Shown: positions 11,223 through 27,443, counted from the stretch's first letter. The stretch is DNA of 64,000 nt from Epiperipatus broadwayi (GCA_028023455.1 JAQFVV010006728.1:310001-374000), one strand, 5' to 3'. Notes: generated from the sequence alone by a model not told the origin. Numbers and translations are program-made.

Positions 11223-11566
11223 TATTCATTCGTTTTAGTCTGCAACATGAATATCCCTGGTTATAAATTATATATATTTGAGGCAAGCAAATCTATATCT
11301 GTTGGAATAAATATATTTAAAAAGAAAATATTTCTAGAATTTTTGATATCATACCTAGAAAAGAAAAGAATTTTAAATATGGCTGTATGATCACAAGCAG
11401 AGAAATTAATCAACTTTTCTATAAATAAGATTTGAGAATGCATGCCTACTATCTGCTAAAGAAAATAGTATAATATAAAATTCCAACTATATATATATAT
11501 ATAATTTTTTTAAAACATTTTTTTATCAAAAGAACAGAGGAATATTCAATTTCTATATATATATAT
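11223..11566. other. AT-rich stretch without a gene, ending in TA tracts
   Basis: TA tracts lie at about 11490-11503 and 11553-11566; the second abuts the PLE fragment. Confidence 0.5.
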
Positions 11567-12001
11567 TTGTGTCATATTGCTTTTTTCTCTACAAATAACA
11601 TAAATAGATTGCTTAATAATTCTAAAATTCAAAATTCAAAGTTTAATCAAAATTCTATTATATATAGATTGATATGTGGATGCGGCGTACAATACATTGC
11701 TGAATCTAAGTGTACATTTGAGAAGAGAATAAAAGAACATATGCTTTTATATAATAGAATTCAAAAAGAGAATCAATATGGAACAGATGTAAATAAACCT
11801 TCATCATCTGTTATATTTGATCATAATAAATCTTGTCAATATGGATTTAAATTTGATTATAAAAATATGAAAATTATTCAAATTGAACGTTGTCATAATA
11901 AACGTAAAATAAAAGAGGCTATGTTGATTTCAAGAAATCGTCAAATGTTAATGAATCGCCAGTCATCAAATGTTAAGATAACAGAATTGTGGGAAATCTG
12001 A
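11567..12001 (+). pseudogene. Penelope-like element, C-terminal GIY-YIG endonuclease
   Basis: A 144-codon open frame with no ATG start; the first codon is TTG beside a TA tract, so the 5' part (reverse transcriptase) is lost. Residues 32-48 read IIYRLICGCGVQYIAES, matching the GIY...CxCG...YIG pattern of PLE endonucleases, although YIG is YIA here. Next comes FEKRIKEH with the conserved Arg and the EH pair. SSSVIFDHNKSC gives the downstream His. KIKEAMLI places the catalytic Glu, and LMNR...ITELW is the usual C-terminal end. This domain nicks target DNA for the PLE's own reverse transcription. The frame is intact from the break to the stop at 11999, which suggests fairly recent loss. A downstream hammerhead-like motif supports the assignment. 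Confidence 0.85.
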
Positions 12002-12047
12002 ATTGAACTATGGGTATTGTTAAGGGTTGTCTCATTTTGATTATTCA

Positions 12048-12110
12048 ACGTTATATAGTTGATAAAGACTACAAAGTGTATAGTCGAAAGTACTTCTAAA
12101 AGAATATAAT
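12048..12110 (+). ncRNA. Degenerate hammerhead-like motif in the PLE 3' region
   Basis: About 55 bases after the PLE stop, TTGATAA (12059-12065; CTGATGA expected) is followed by an extra A. Stem II is GACTA (12067-12071) with TAGTC (12081-12085), five perfect pairs. GAAA lies at 12086-12089. AGTACT at 12089-12094 is a self-complementary stem III, and T is the cleavage-site base at 12095. Stem I is TAG (12056-12058) with CTA (12096-12098) plus scattered pairs. Hammerheads at the ends of Penelope-like elements are established, so the position is as expected. Two core changes make activity unlikely. Confidence 0.5.
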
Positions 12111-12219
12111 TTATATAAATTGTACTGTATTTTGATATATATATATTGATTTGTGTATTACATATATTGTGAAACGAATACAGATATCAAACTTTATTTA
12201 TTATATATATATATCATCA

Positions 12220-13797
12220 TCAACCATTATCAATCCACTGAAGGATGAAGATCTCTCCAAGTTCAATCCATCTTTTCCTATCTTTAGCTTCTCTTCTCCA
12301 CATCACCCCTGCACACTTTCTTATTTCATCCACCCATCTCACATGTGGTCTCTTTCTGGGTCTTTTACAATCTCTTGGAATCCAGTTTAAAATTTCAATT
12401 GTCCATCTGTTATCATCTCTTCTAACAATATGTCCAGCCCAACTCCACTTCAGTCTTTTAATTTTTTCAATGAGGTCAGTAACACCTGTTTGTTCTCTTA
12501 CCCATACATTGCGTTTTCGATCCCTTCTTGTTATTCCCAACATGCATCTCTCCATACTTCTTTGAGTGGTCTGAAGTCTCTGTATTGCTCTTCTATTAAG
12601 TGTCCAAGTCTCAGATCCATAAGTAAGAACTGGCAAAACACATTTATTAAAAACCTTCCTTTTCAAACACATAGGCATATTTCCTTTTAGTATCAAGTTA
12701 TTTCTACCAAAAGCACTCCAACCAAGTTTAATTCTATGATTAATTTCATCCATTATATTTCCATCTGTATTAATAATCTGACCAAGGTATTTGTAACTGT
12801 TAACTTCTTCTAACTCATCATAATCAATCTTTATTTTCATATTTTGAGAAAATCTATTAAACATTACTTTAGTCTTTTTAACATTTATCTTTAGTCCTAC
12901 TTTCCTACTTTCCTCTGATAACTCCTGCAACATTTCCTGTAGCTCTAAAGCATTATTTGCAAAAACAACTACATCATCTGCAAAATCTAAATGACTTAAA
13001 TAATCTCCATTTACTTTCACTCCTTAGCTTCCCATTTTAATCCACAAAATACTTTGCAGCAGCACTGCTGTAAAAAGTTTTGGAGATATGGAGTCACCCT
13101 GTCTTACACTCTTTTCAATGTTGATTTTCCTACTATCATTATGTAATCTAATTGTTGCTGTTGCATTTTTATAAATATTCTTCAAAATATGACAATATCC
13201 TGGATCTATACCTTGATGATCCAATGCTTTAATCACTGAAGAAATGTTTATAGAATCAAATGCCTTTTCATAGTCTACAAATCCTAAGCATAATGGCAAC
13301 TCATATTCATTTGTCCTTTCTATAATTTCTCTCAATACCTGGATATGATCTACTGTACTAAAACCACTTTTAAATCCAGCTTGTTCTCTTGGTTGGTGGA
13401 AATCCAGTGTTTTCTGTAGACGAGTTGTAATAATCTTTGTAAAATTTTTGTATAAAACTGATAAAAGACTGATAGGTCTGTAATTTCTAATATCTTCTTT
13501 ATCACCTTTTTAAAATATTAATATTAATACTGCATTCTTCCAATCATCTGGTACATCTTTATCATTTAGACATTTGGTATATAACTTTGCTAAAAAAATT
13601 TCTATTTCTTCACCTGCTTCTTTTAATATATCAATTATAATTCCATCATTACCTGGAGCCTTCCTTTTCTTCATAAATTTAATTACATATCTCACTTTCT
13701 CATTCAAAATTCTGGGCAATTCAGAAGATATAATATGTATAGGAGGCACTTGTTCTTTATTACTATATATAATTCTTGATAAAAGTCTTCTACACAT
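12220..13797 (-). pseudogene. RTE reverse transcriptase and C-terminal domain, two nonsense codons
   Basis: One minus-strand frame runs through this whole region, broken by stop codons near 13508-13510 and 13022-13024; I see no frameshift. In order: KRKAPGNDGI (motif 1), VPDDWKNAV, then after the first stop KGDKEDIRNYRPISLL (motif 2), EQAGFKSGFST, DYEKAFDSI (motif A), SVRQGDSISPKLF (motif B), and after the second stop LDFADDVVVFA (motif C, catalytic DD), VNSYKYLG and VLTYGSETWTL. The C-terminus has RRDDNRW and the RWVDEI block common to RTE elements. The first stop replaces the first Lys of a KKGD motif. With so few lesions this insertion is fairly young, but it cannot make a full protein. 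Confidence 0.85.
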
Positions 13798-14168
13798 TTT
13801 ATGATGTCATCTCTCTTTTTACTAATAATGCCATCTTTTTTTCTTATTGCAGATATAAATTTCCTACCAATACCAAAATGTTGTTTTACACTCTTTAGAC
13901 TTTTATTCTCTTCTACAGCTTTCCTTGCTAGTTCACAATTATACTTTCTTATATCATTTTCAACTCTTTTCCGTACCATTTTACAAAATTCGAGATATTC
14001 AATCTTTTTTAATGAATCATTGTTGTATATCCTCATATTGCTTCTTTTCTTCATAAATTCTCTAGTCTCAGTAGAAATTTTATTGGTCAATTGCTGCTTT
14101 TTTCTACCAGCTATCTTTGTTGCAGTTTTTAAAAGTGTATCGCTTATTTTCCTATTAATGTCATTCAA
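13704..14168 (-). pseudogene. RTE linker between endonuclease and RT
   Basis: A 154-codon Lys-rich open frame (ISDTLLKTATKIAGRKKQQL..., then VEDFYQELY). This region in RTE polyproteins joins endonuclease and reverse transcriptase. It is in a different frame from both neighbours. The true reading leaves this frame near 13800, where FYQELY should join SNKEQVPPIHII of the next frame; the last ~30 codons are therefore out-of-frame sequence. Confidence 0.75.
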
Positions 14169-14259
14169 ATCTGAATCATGTTCAAAATCTACTAATACTT
14201 GAAACCGATTTGTAAGTTCTAATTTAAATTCATTAGAATGTTTCTGAAGATTAGGAATA

Positions 14260-15157
14260 TCAACTGTAAATATTGTTTTTCTTAATAATTTTTGTCTCTA
14301 GTTTTGCATTAACATGTATCTTACATCTTACTAATCGATGATCACTTCCTGTGTTAAATTTATTAAGAACATTACAATCTTGAAATGTGTATTTTCTGTT
14401 AGTCAAAATATAATCCAATTCTGCCGTACCTTCATTTGGATGCTTCCATGTCCATTTCCTTTTAACACTTTTCTCAAAAAAAAAATTCATAATATAAAGT
14501 TTTTCTTTTTCAGCAAACTCCACAAGTCTATGTCCTCTCTCATTTCTATTACCATAACCAAAATTACCTACAGCATTTTCATCTTTCATTTGCTTACCAA
14601 TTTTAGCATTAAAGTCTCCCATAACAATTTTAAAATGTTGTTTACTGTGATAAAAAGCCTTTTGTACATCCATATAAAAATCTTCTATAACTTCATCACT
14701 ATGAGAACTTGTTGGGGCATAAACCTGAATTATCTGCATTTGGTATCTGCTATTAAGTTGTAAAATTAACACCATCAATCTCCACAATGTTATTCTTCCA
14801 TTTTTTATTTATAATCTATCCTACTCCACTTGTATTTCCAATATTTGTGCCTTTATAGTAGAGTATATGTCCACTTTTTAAATCAATTGTTTCTTCACCT
14901 TTTCTTCTAACTTCACAAAGTCCAATAATGTCCCATTTAATATAAGACAATTCTTCTTTTAACTCTTGCAGTTTTCTTTCACTTGAAAGTGATCTGCAGT
15001 TATAAGTTCCTAAGTAAAAACTCATCATCAAATGGCAGCCTGAGTCCACAATCAGAGGATTCTTAGCACCCTCCGCCTTCGGCCACCAAACGCTGCCTTG
15101 GTTGATGACTTTACAGCCTCCTGGGAATAAGGGCCATGATTTATTTTTGTCTGTCAT
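14260..15157 (-). pseudogene. RTE endonuclease (EEP) domain, frameshifted
   Basis: Two frames together make an AP-type endonuclease. The first (15157-14816) has TYNCRSL and DIIGLCEVRRKG, the N-terminal metal-site region. The second (14787-14260) has QVYAPTSSHSD, VMGDFNAKIG, GNRNERGHRLVEF, ELDYILTNR and GSDHRLVRC, the last carrying the catalytic Asp-His pair. A frameshift near 14790-14815 separates them. Database entries of this type are often labelled craniofacial development protein 2-like. The enzyme cuts target DNA to prime reverse transcription. Confidence 0.85.
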
Positions 15158-15399
15158 GATTGTATATATTGGAAAAATATTCTTAAACGCAGAGGTAAAA
15201 AGCCAATAAACTCACCATGCTGGCTAATGCATGTTGGTGAGCAGCCCATCCATGTTCGTATACTATATGAATAATCACATAGTAATAACAGCTGCAATGA
15301 CAAGAACGTATGATATGGACATTAGGAATTTGCCCTGCTCGGTTCCTTTAAGGCCTCCAAGAGGAATCAAAGGGTCTCCTTTCAGTTAATACCAAACTC

Positions 15400-15402
<3 letters not shown>

Positions 15403-15447
<45 letters not shown>
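15403..15447. repeat. (TA)n array between RTE and unit E
   Basis: About 45 bp of TA dinucleotides joining the 5' end of the RTE LINE to the end of the LTR-like unit E. Confidence 0.95.
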
Positions 15448-15450
<3 letters not shown>

Positions 15451-15841
15451 AACCGGACCCCGTACTACCCTTCTATTACCTCAGTTGTAACAATTTCCTG
15501 ATGAGCATGTTGCAAGAAGAAACTATCAATTGGCATTCCCCAATGTAGATGTTAACTACCCCTACAACAATATTTCCTGCTCATCACAGGGTGTAGCACC
15601 ATAGAGGCTGGAAGCATCTAGACATTTCTATGTTTGGTTTTCCAAATGGTGCCACTAGAGTTCCATCTCACCACAACCTGATCTACCTAAGTCTAGTTAT
15701 GCCAGACATAGCTCAGGAGGCATGAGATTCTCATGAACAAGAGCACTGAATGATGAGTGATGCAATAACAAAACAAAAAAAATAGAATTGAACAACTGGA
15801 TAACTAAAATAATTTTAAGTAACAATAATTTTATTTAACAA

Positions 15842-16600
15842 TTAATTGGCAAGTTCTTCTAATAAAGTTCCTTCATATCCATGTGAAGATTTATTGTTTT
15901 ATTCATGTCTGGTCCATTGTGTTTCTTTGGTATACTGCCAATAATAGCACTTAAAGAATGTAATTTATTGTATAATAATGTCCTTCTTTCATAGTTCTTT
16001 TAACAACTTACATCTTTAGTTATTTAATTAATTCACAGAGAGGAATGCAACATATAAAGATAACTGAGAGCATTTAATTCAGAGATTCACTTTATTCAAA
16101 TAAATATTTCACTTACGGTCCATTGTTCTTCTTTGGTATACTTCAATAAGACTTAAAGAATGTAACTTGTGGAGAGCATAATAAAGTTCTTCTTTTAATA
16201 GTTCTTTAACAGTTTACATCTTTAATCCTTTAGTTAGTTCACAGAGAGGAGTGTAACACATTAAGACAACAGAGAGAGTAATGAAGACAACTAATAGCAC
16301 TTAATTCAGAGTTCCACTTAATTGTGATTTGTATTATTTAGGTATTTGTCACATGTAATGTGGTTTAAATTTTTCTTGTATGTAAATATTCTTTACAGAT
16401 ATAATAATGAATATAACTGCTAGCATTGTATTTAATTCATAGTTTCACTTAATTCACAAATAGTTTATTTACAGTCTATTGTGCATCTTGGTATGTATCC
16501 AATAATAGGGCAATATGAATTAAAGAATGCAAGTTCTTTAACCATTTACATTTACATTTTATGTCTAATTCAAGAGTTCCAGTTAACTTTAAATTAGTTA
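15842..16600. repeat. Degenerate tandem repeat inside unit E
   Basis: Three decayed copies of a ~200-bp or longer unit. Shared landmarks are GGTCCATTGT...TTGGTATAC, CTTAAAGAATGTAA, AACA.TTTACATCTTTA, TTCACAGAGAGGA.TG.AACA, and TTAATTCAGAG.TTCACTT. The copies start at roughly 15905, 16117 and 16470. Confidence 0.7.
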
Positions 16601-16956
16601 AAGCATAATACATATATTTTTATTCATGGTTATCCAAATCCAGGTTTGAATCCATGCTATATGCACCTCCTAGGTTCATTGGTTTGGTATTCTTATTTCT
16701 CAATTCGCATATATAATTTATTTTAATTCTGTGTTTATATTACTTTTTTCTCAGAGTTTTCAAATAGTAAATAAAATCTATTAACTTTTATTGATGTACT
16801 AATTCATATTTGAATGTTTGACTTTGTTCATAATATAGTATAAATTTATTAAATACATTCGTTTTGTATGTATATTTTCATTTTGATATTTTCTAATAAC
16901 AAATGTATTTTTTTGCAGCTACATTTATTCATAATTTTAATTTTATTATAATAAAA

Positions 16957-17085
16957 ACGTTTTGTTTATCTTTTAAAAGCACATATAATTTTAGTTTAAG
17001 AAAGACGTTTTGTCTTGTCTTTTAAAAACACATAATTTTAGCTTAAGAAAGACATTTTGTCTTGTCTTCTATAATCGCACATAGT
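16957..17085. repeat. 48-bp tandem repeat inside unit E
   Basis: ACGTTTTGT...CTTTTAAAA.CACATA...TTTAAGAAAG occurs at 16957, 17005 and, partly, 17052, a period of 47-48 bp. Confidence 0.8.
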
Positions 17086-17931
17086 ATCGAATATTTTTAT
17101 AAAATCATTACCTTCATTTATCCAATTTGTTTCTTCAAACAGGGGGCCATTTTATTTCAGCTGGATGGCATTATTGGCTTTTCCGTGATGTCTATCTACT
17201 CAGGCAAATCTTGAAAAATCATGGCATAGAATGAAGAGAAAAGCTGTGACTGTTTAGGCTTTCATCGTTAAGTTTTCTGTAATAAAGTTTTCTTTTTCCA
17301 TCATTAACAGATGTTCTTTAACTGCTCTTAATATCTTTTTAAAATTGAAATCTTTTTTTTTTCAAAATTCTTCTTTAACAGCTACTTGAGAAATATCTCT
17401 TTGAAAAGAAAATAACTATTTGATCTGCTAAAAATCTCTTTGGAAAAACTTTTTAAAACTCTGCTCTGAACTTGCAGCTTGACTATATATATATCTGATT
17501 CTTGAGTTGATTAAGCAGCTCAGCCCACGTATCCCAGTCATCCCACAGCTCTCATTTTAGTCCGATTTCCTTTCTCTTCATAATGATTGGATAATCTACT
17601 TTTTTAGCAGGATAGATAAGAAAGCATGAAGATTAAGCCATGTTTTTCAATTTATTAAGACTGCCTCAAGCTATTATCACACTTTATCTGACAACATCAT
17701 TCCAAAAATTGAAAATGTAATATTTTTAATAAATGCCAGCTTTAAATAAATACGAGTGATATATTTAAATTATATTGTAATTTAAATCTATAAAATCAAT
17801 AATGATTTTCTTTTAACTATAAACTTTTTGCTTTATTTCTTTTTTAATTTGATAAAATCATGCTAGTCTTTTTTAAATGGGGGGGGGGGTCTTTTGAATA
17901 TATATACACGTGGAACAGTATATCTGTTTCA

Positions 17932-18557
17932 ATATATATATATATATATATATACATTGGAACGGCAACTACTCTATCCATCACTACTAAGTTCAAACTC
18001 TATAACTCAACTAGAACATAAAGCAGACCAAAATAACTAATTTTACTAATTATTATTGCTAAAAAGGAGATTAAACTGACAGCTATCAATTATATTTTCT
18101 AATCATCCTATTTGGATAACCATCTCCACCAAAGTTGGCCAAGCTTAGCCAAAATAAAGTATTTTATAAAGGCCCAGAAACTTTAAGTGAGATACACCCA
18201 ACATTCTCTTACAAGTTTTGCTAGCTCTTTAACTCTAATTTTCAAGGTGTTGAGCCTATCTTATATTAAATATTCATATTATTCATATTACCTATGGAGT
18301 GAGGTGAGTGAAACATTGGACTCCAGTTCTTGACTAAATACAACATAAGAACTTACTTTAGTCATCTTAATTAGAAATATAAAAAAACAAACAAACAAAC
18401 AAAAACAATTATAATAAAGATAACACAAAAGAAAAAAATATCTCATCTATAATACATTACTTGGCAATAAGATAACATTGGCCCATTCTATTCATTTTCT
18501 ATTGTATAAACTAATACTGCAGATTATGGACATGTAAATACACATCCATATAAAATA
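17932..18557. other. TA array, then a stretch without a gene
   Basis: (TA)n at 17932-17955 marks the outer edge of unit E. The rest is AT-rich with no supported gene. Confidence 0.6.
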
Positions 18558-18674
18558 GTACACAAATTATATATATATATATATATAATTTGTGTACAAA
18601 TTATATATATATATATATATATAATCATAATCTTGCTGATCAGTGATATTACACAAAATAAATATCAGCAAGAT
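18558..18674. repeat. Cluster of TA-centred hairpin and stem-loop
   Basis: 18558-18597 is a perfect hairpin: GTACACAAATTATA, TA core, and the exact inverted arm. A second TA array follows at 18601-18623. Then ATCTTGCTGAT (18630-18640) is repeated inverted at 18664-18674 across a 23-base loop. Confidence 0.85.
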
Positions 18675-23270
<4,596 letters not shown>

Positions 23271-23699
23271 TGCAATAATTTTATCTATGCTTTTCTGTCT
23301 ATAGATAAGCAGCATGTATATAAAATCATAGCAAGGTTATCTTTCACCAAGCCAATTAGCAGCAAGCTGGTTCACTATAATCCTGTTCACAATAGAGTAG
23401 TACAATGTCCTATTGATATTTATGGGAAAAGTATCTATCAGGTAACTGTTGACAATCAATCAGCTCCATTCGGTCTCTATCATTTAATAGACTTCAGAAA
23501 AATAAACTGTCTAGTACACCATATGGATTATGAACCACAAAGAGCTGGGTCATTAGTTCTATATGAATTCAAACACTACTTTTGTGATACTAGTAGAAGC
23601 AGTTCTTGTAATCTGCATTTTGCCTTTAGTTATCTTTATAATAATACTAATATAATACTTTTTTTTCTTCCACAATTTATAATGTATTGTGGAATTTGA
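23271..23699 (+). other. Unexplained 143-codon open frame, possible exon
   Basis: A frame open from the codon after a TAA (23268-23270) to TGA at 23697-23699. It has no ATG until 23523. Near its left edge lies a good splice acceptor, TTTTCTGTCTATAG ending at 23304, which would start a coding exon at 23305 (ATAAGCAGCATG). A possible donor, CAG followed by GTAACT, lies at 23438-23446. The translation includes KPISSKLVHYNPVHN and QSAPFGLYHLIDF. I recognise no family. This is far longer than expected by chance at this base composition, so a host exon or a mobile-element fragment are both open. A terminal exon running to the TGA is the alternative to use of the internal donor. Confidence 0.3.
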
Positions 23700-24507
23700 A
23701 AACGATAATTAAGTAAATTCTTTATTGTGAAAATAAGTTAATGGCTTTTTTCAATTTACCTAAATTAAAACCAAATTTTTATTTAAAAGTTTTTTTAATC
23801 CGTTCAATAACATCAGAGCATCTTATATTAAATTTTAGCAAAAGCTTTAAGTAAAAAAAATTCTTAATCTGTTTAAAATAGGTAATGAAATTTTATAATT
23901 ACCAATATTATCTATTGTAACATAAGAAGAAGCTTGTTTTAGATTTCTTTTTTAATTTTAGATTTCTTTTTTGATTATCAAAATCAAAACAAAATATTAA
24001 AGACTTATTTAAATATTTAATTTATAATCATTTTTAAATTCAAAATTATTATTTACCTTTTAACTGTTATTCCAGTGTAACATAATAAATATCCCCCCAA
24101 AAAAATGTTTGTGTTTATTTTTTTCAACTATATATATATTTCTGTATGCCATGAGACACACAACTGTGTTTTAAAATATATATATAAGGAAACATAATTT
24201 TTATTTAAAGAATAAATTTTTTTTTATTCATTTTATGTACAAGTAACAACTAAATTTCTGTTAGATACATAACACAAATATCTTTGTAGAAATTCTCATC
24301 TTAAAAGTTTTGATATTAATAACACTTGGTGAAATAACTTTGAAAATATAGAACATTTCCTATATTTCTATATTTAATAAAATCATTATATTCAGAATGA
24401 ATATCTAATCCCAGGTTTTACTTGGACATAATATGCACTATATAAATTCAGATTTCAAAATACAATTTTAGGACAAATGTACCAACAGCTCAAATAGTAA
24501 TAGTATC
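23700..24507. other. AT-rich stretch without a gene
   Basis: No gene is seen. There are short TA tracts near 24130 and 24177. Confidence 0.5.
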
Positions 24508-25657
24508 AACCATTATTAATTTAACTGCAAGATGAAGGTCTCTCCAAGCTCAATCCATTTTCTCCTACTCTTCTATTCCTAATCTCTCTCCTCCATATTA
24601 TTTTCTTATTTCATTCATCCATCTCACATGTGGTCCTTTTCTGGGTTTTTAAAAATCTCTTGGAATCTGGTTTAAGATTTCAACTGTCCAATTATTACCA
24701 TCTCTTCTAGCAATATGTCCAGTCTAATTCCACTTCAGTCTTTTAATTCTTTCAGAAATGTCAGTAACATCTGTTTGTTTGCTCACCCATGTATTGCATT
24801 TTCAATCTCTTCTTGTTATTCCTATCATGCATCTGTCCATACTTCTTTGACTAATCTGAATTCTGTATATTGCTCTTCTATTAAATGTTCAAATCTCAGA
24901 TCTATAAGTAAGAACTGGTAAAAAAACATTTATTAAAAACCTTCCTTTTTAAAATCATAGGAATATTTTCTTTTAATATTAAGTTATTTCTACCAAAAGA
25001 ACTCCAAATAAGTATAATTCTATGATTAATTTAATCCTTTATGTTTTCATCTGTAGTAATAATCTGACCAATGTATTTGTAGTTATTAACTTCTTCTAAC
25101 TCATCATGATCAATCTTTTTTCTTATCTTGTGAGAAAATTTATTGAACATTATTTTAGATTTTTTAACATTTACTTATTTTCTTATTTCGTCTGATAACT
25201 CTTGCATCATTTCCTACAGTTCTGAAGCATTATTTGCAAAAAAAAAAAACAACTACATCATCTGCAAAATCTAAATGCCTTAAATAATCTCCATTTACTT
25301 TTACTCCTTCAGCTTTTCATTTTAATGCACAAAATACTTCATGCAGCACTGTTGTAAAAGTTTTGGATATAAAGCAGTCACCTTAACTTACATCCCTCTC
25401 AATATTAACATTCTTTGTATCAGTTATGTAATCTAATTGTTGCTGTTGCATTTTTATAATTATTCTTTAAAATATGACAAATGCTTATAGAAACAAATGC
25501 CTTTTTATAATTTATATTTCCAAAGCACAATGGCAACTCATATTCATTGGTCCTTTCTATAACTTCTCTCAATACTTGGATATGATATACTGTACTAAAA
25601 CCACTTTTAAATCCAGCTTGTTCTTTTAGTAGATTGAAATCCAATGTTCTCTGTAGG
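24508..25657 (-). pseudogene. Second RTE LINE copy, truncated and heavily decayed
   Basis: Aligns by eye with about 12222-13418 of the first RTE. The 3' end is the same (complement of ATCAACCATTATTAATTTAACTG, compared with CCATTATCAATCCACTG). Shared minus-strand phrases include TNEYELPLC, HILKN.YKNATATIRLHN, the ADD-region codons near 25255-25290, and EQAGFKSGFSTV at its 5' limit. Many indels and stops are present. The endonuclease and RT fingers are missing, as in 5' truncation. It is clearly older than the copy at 12203-15402. Confidence 0.8.
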
Positions 25658-25795
25658 TATGCATTTATAAATTAGTTTATCTGAATATATTAAAAAATTT
25701 AATAAATATCTGCTTTTTTAACAAATATTATTTCTTATAAATTATGTAATATCTAATCTTGCACATATTCTTTCTATAAAATTTAGAATCTTAAA

Positions 25796-25860
<65 letters not shown>

Positions 25861-25861
25861 T
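25796..25861. repeat. CT-TA-GA hairpin
   Basis: (CT)n at 25796-25814, (TA)n at 25815-25851, then GAGAGAGA at 25852-25860, which pairs with the CT arm. This forms one long hairpin. Confidence 0.85.
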
Positions 25862-25874
25862 ACACTATATGCAA

Positions 25875-25914
<40 letters not shown>

Positions 25915-25927
25915 TTGCATTAGTGTA
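25861..25927. repeat. TA array inside a 19-20-bp inverted arm
   Basis: TACACTATATGCAACTGATA on the left and, inverted, TATCAGTTGCATTAGTGTA on the right enclose a TA core. The arms differ by one inserted T. It directly follows the CT-TA-GA hairpin. Confidence 0.9.
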
Positions 25928-26462
25928 GAATATTTCTAATAATATTCTGCTACTTATTCTTGTACATATCATTCTGTTTTTATAACATTTAATGTCTCAA
26001 TATAAATCCTTAATAAAATTGCATCTTTACATATTTCAAAAAATTTTTACTTCTTTTCATTACAAATTACAATGTATTCAAAAACCTTTGTAAGAACAAA
26101 AATGAGGGATTATTTTAAATTTATATATATAAACTTAAAGCTAAACTAGTCAATAAATAATCAAAATTGCCCTTAACTGCAGACTAGCCAAAAAAAAAAC
26201 AAAAAAACAATAACTCTAAAACACCACTAATGGATTTTTTTGTAGTTCTCTATACTCGAGAAGTCTGCTTGTAGCAGTGAAACCCTAGATTGTGTTTTAG
26301 AGGTTTTTTTTGGTAGTCTGAATAAATTGTGAAATTGGGATAATTTTGATTATATATATATTGCAAAGAAATCAAGTCATATATCATGTGACTTAATTTA
26401 ATAAGCTTGTAGTACAAATGTTATATAATGAGCATGCCAATAGCTCTTAACATGCCCTTCAG

Positions 26463-26464
<2 letters not shown>
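25928..26464. other. AT-rich stretch without a gene
   Basis: Nothing supported is seen before the TA array that bounds element A. Confidence 0.5.

Positions 26465-26505
<41 letters not shown>
26465..26505. repeat. (TA)n array at the left edge of element A
   Basis: About 40 bp of TA ending exactly at the TGTGCCC start of element A. Confidence 0.9.
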
Positions 26506-26508
<3 letters not shown>

Positions 26509-27443
26509 GCCCTTATCTATAGGTCATACTAAGGTAGAATGGTCAAATACTAAAAAATTTTAAATTTTAAAATACGTTTGTGTAATATATTGATAATTGT
26601 ATGATCGATTAGATCTTATAGTACAATTTAAGGCTGAAAATACCTGGTATGTAAAAGTGTAATGGATTATTTTAAAGAAACAGTTAAATAAAGCTTAATT
26701 ATATCCTTGCTTATGGTTGTAAAAGTGGGCCATATAAAATAATACAGCTATAAATAGTTAAAAGTATATTAACAATCCAATTGTAATGTTTTAAAACTAA
26801 TAAATTAAATAAACGCTATATGTAATATTATAATTATAATTAATATTCAAATTTAATCTAATATATTTTAAAATAAACTTTGGGATGGTGAGAATTATAT
26901 TTGGTTCTACATTTTTAAATTATTTTCCAAATTTTTATAAAATATATCAATTTTGGTAATTTAGACCGAGACGTAAATTAAAAAATCATCTGATAAAGTT
27001 AGTAATCATGTGACTGTATATTATACACCTTCACACACACGCTTGTTAGAATATAATAATAAAGTTTGTGGACCATAGAACTAAATGTAATTGCTATCTA
27101 TCATTGAAATGAGTGTTGAAATATTAAATAGTTATTTAAAATGTTTAAATGATGTAATATTTAAGTAGTGTTTAAAAGTTGAATACAGTTAATAAAATAA
27201 AAATTAAATATTTTATTTAAATAAAAACAAGATAAATTAAATATCAATATTAAAATAGATATTAAATATTATTTTAATAATTGTTTTAAAATTTAAATGA
27301 TTTTGATAAAATTATAATTGAGTTAAAAATACTATTCTAAGTAATATTTTAAATCATTACGTCATAAATTCTTTATTTTAAAAAAGTCTAGTCTGTTATA
27401 AAACTAAAAAAGTGTAAATTTGTTCATGCTAAAAAGTAATTAA

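Larger units (their letters stand above)
12203..15402 (-). mobile_element. RTE-type LINE, near full length
   Basis: A minus-strand non-LTR retrotransposon of about 3.2 kb, bounded by TA tracts on both sides (12203-12215 and 15403-15447). Domains in order on its own strand: endonuclease/exonuclease/phosphatase domain, linker, reverse transcriptase, C-terminal thumb. Coding runs to within about 15 bases of the 3' end, and the tail reads GGTTGATGATGATATATA; short TGA-type repeats instead of poly(A) are typical of RTE elements. About 245 bases before the first endonuclease codons (15158-15402) look like its 5' UTR. A second, older copy lies at 24508-25657. Confidence 0.85.
15448..17931 (-). mobile_element. 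LTR-like unit E, non-coding, TA-bounded
   Basis: The plus-strand left edge is TGTAACC (15448-15454) and the right edge GTTTCA (17926-17931), each directly against a TA array. On the minus strand the unit therefore starts TGAAAC and ends GGTTACA, a TG...CA layout with near-inverted ends. A CCAAT box (complement of 17586-17590) and a TATA-like run (complement of 17481-17497) lie about 100 bp apart, near the minus-strand start. Downstream lie degenerate tandem repeats. A string AGTTTTTCCAA...GATTTT after the TATA run recurs after the TATA box of unit D. No coding region is seen. A solo LTR is the simplest reading; the missing second copy keeps this uncertain. Confidence 0.4.

Noticed and set aside
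12245-12690. Plus-strand open frames of 86-106 codons
   Set aside because: They are antisense shadows of the RTE reverse transcriptase, whose minus-strand frame has the catalytic motifs. The same holds for 13574-13804, 13801-14202 and 14338-14763.
15498-15522. CTGATGA followed by GAAAC as a possible hammerhead
   Set aside because: The stem between them (GCA/TGC) does not abut GAAA; five unpaired bases intervene, so the core cannot close.
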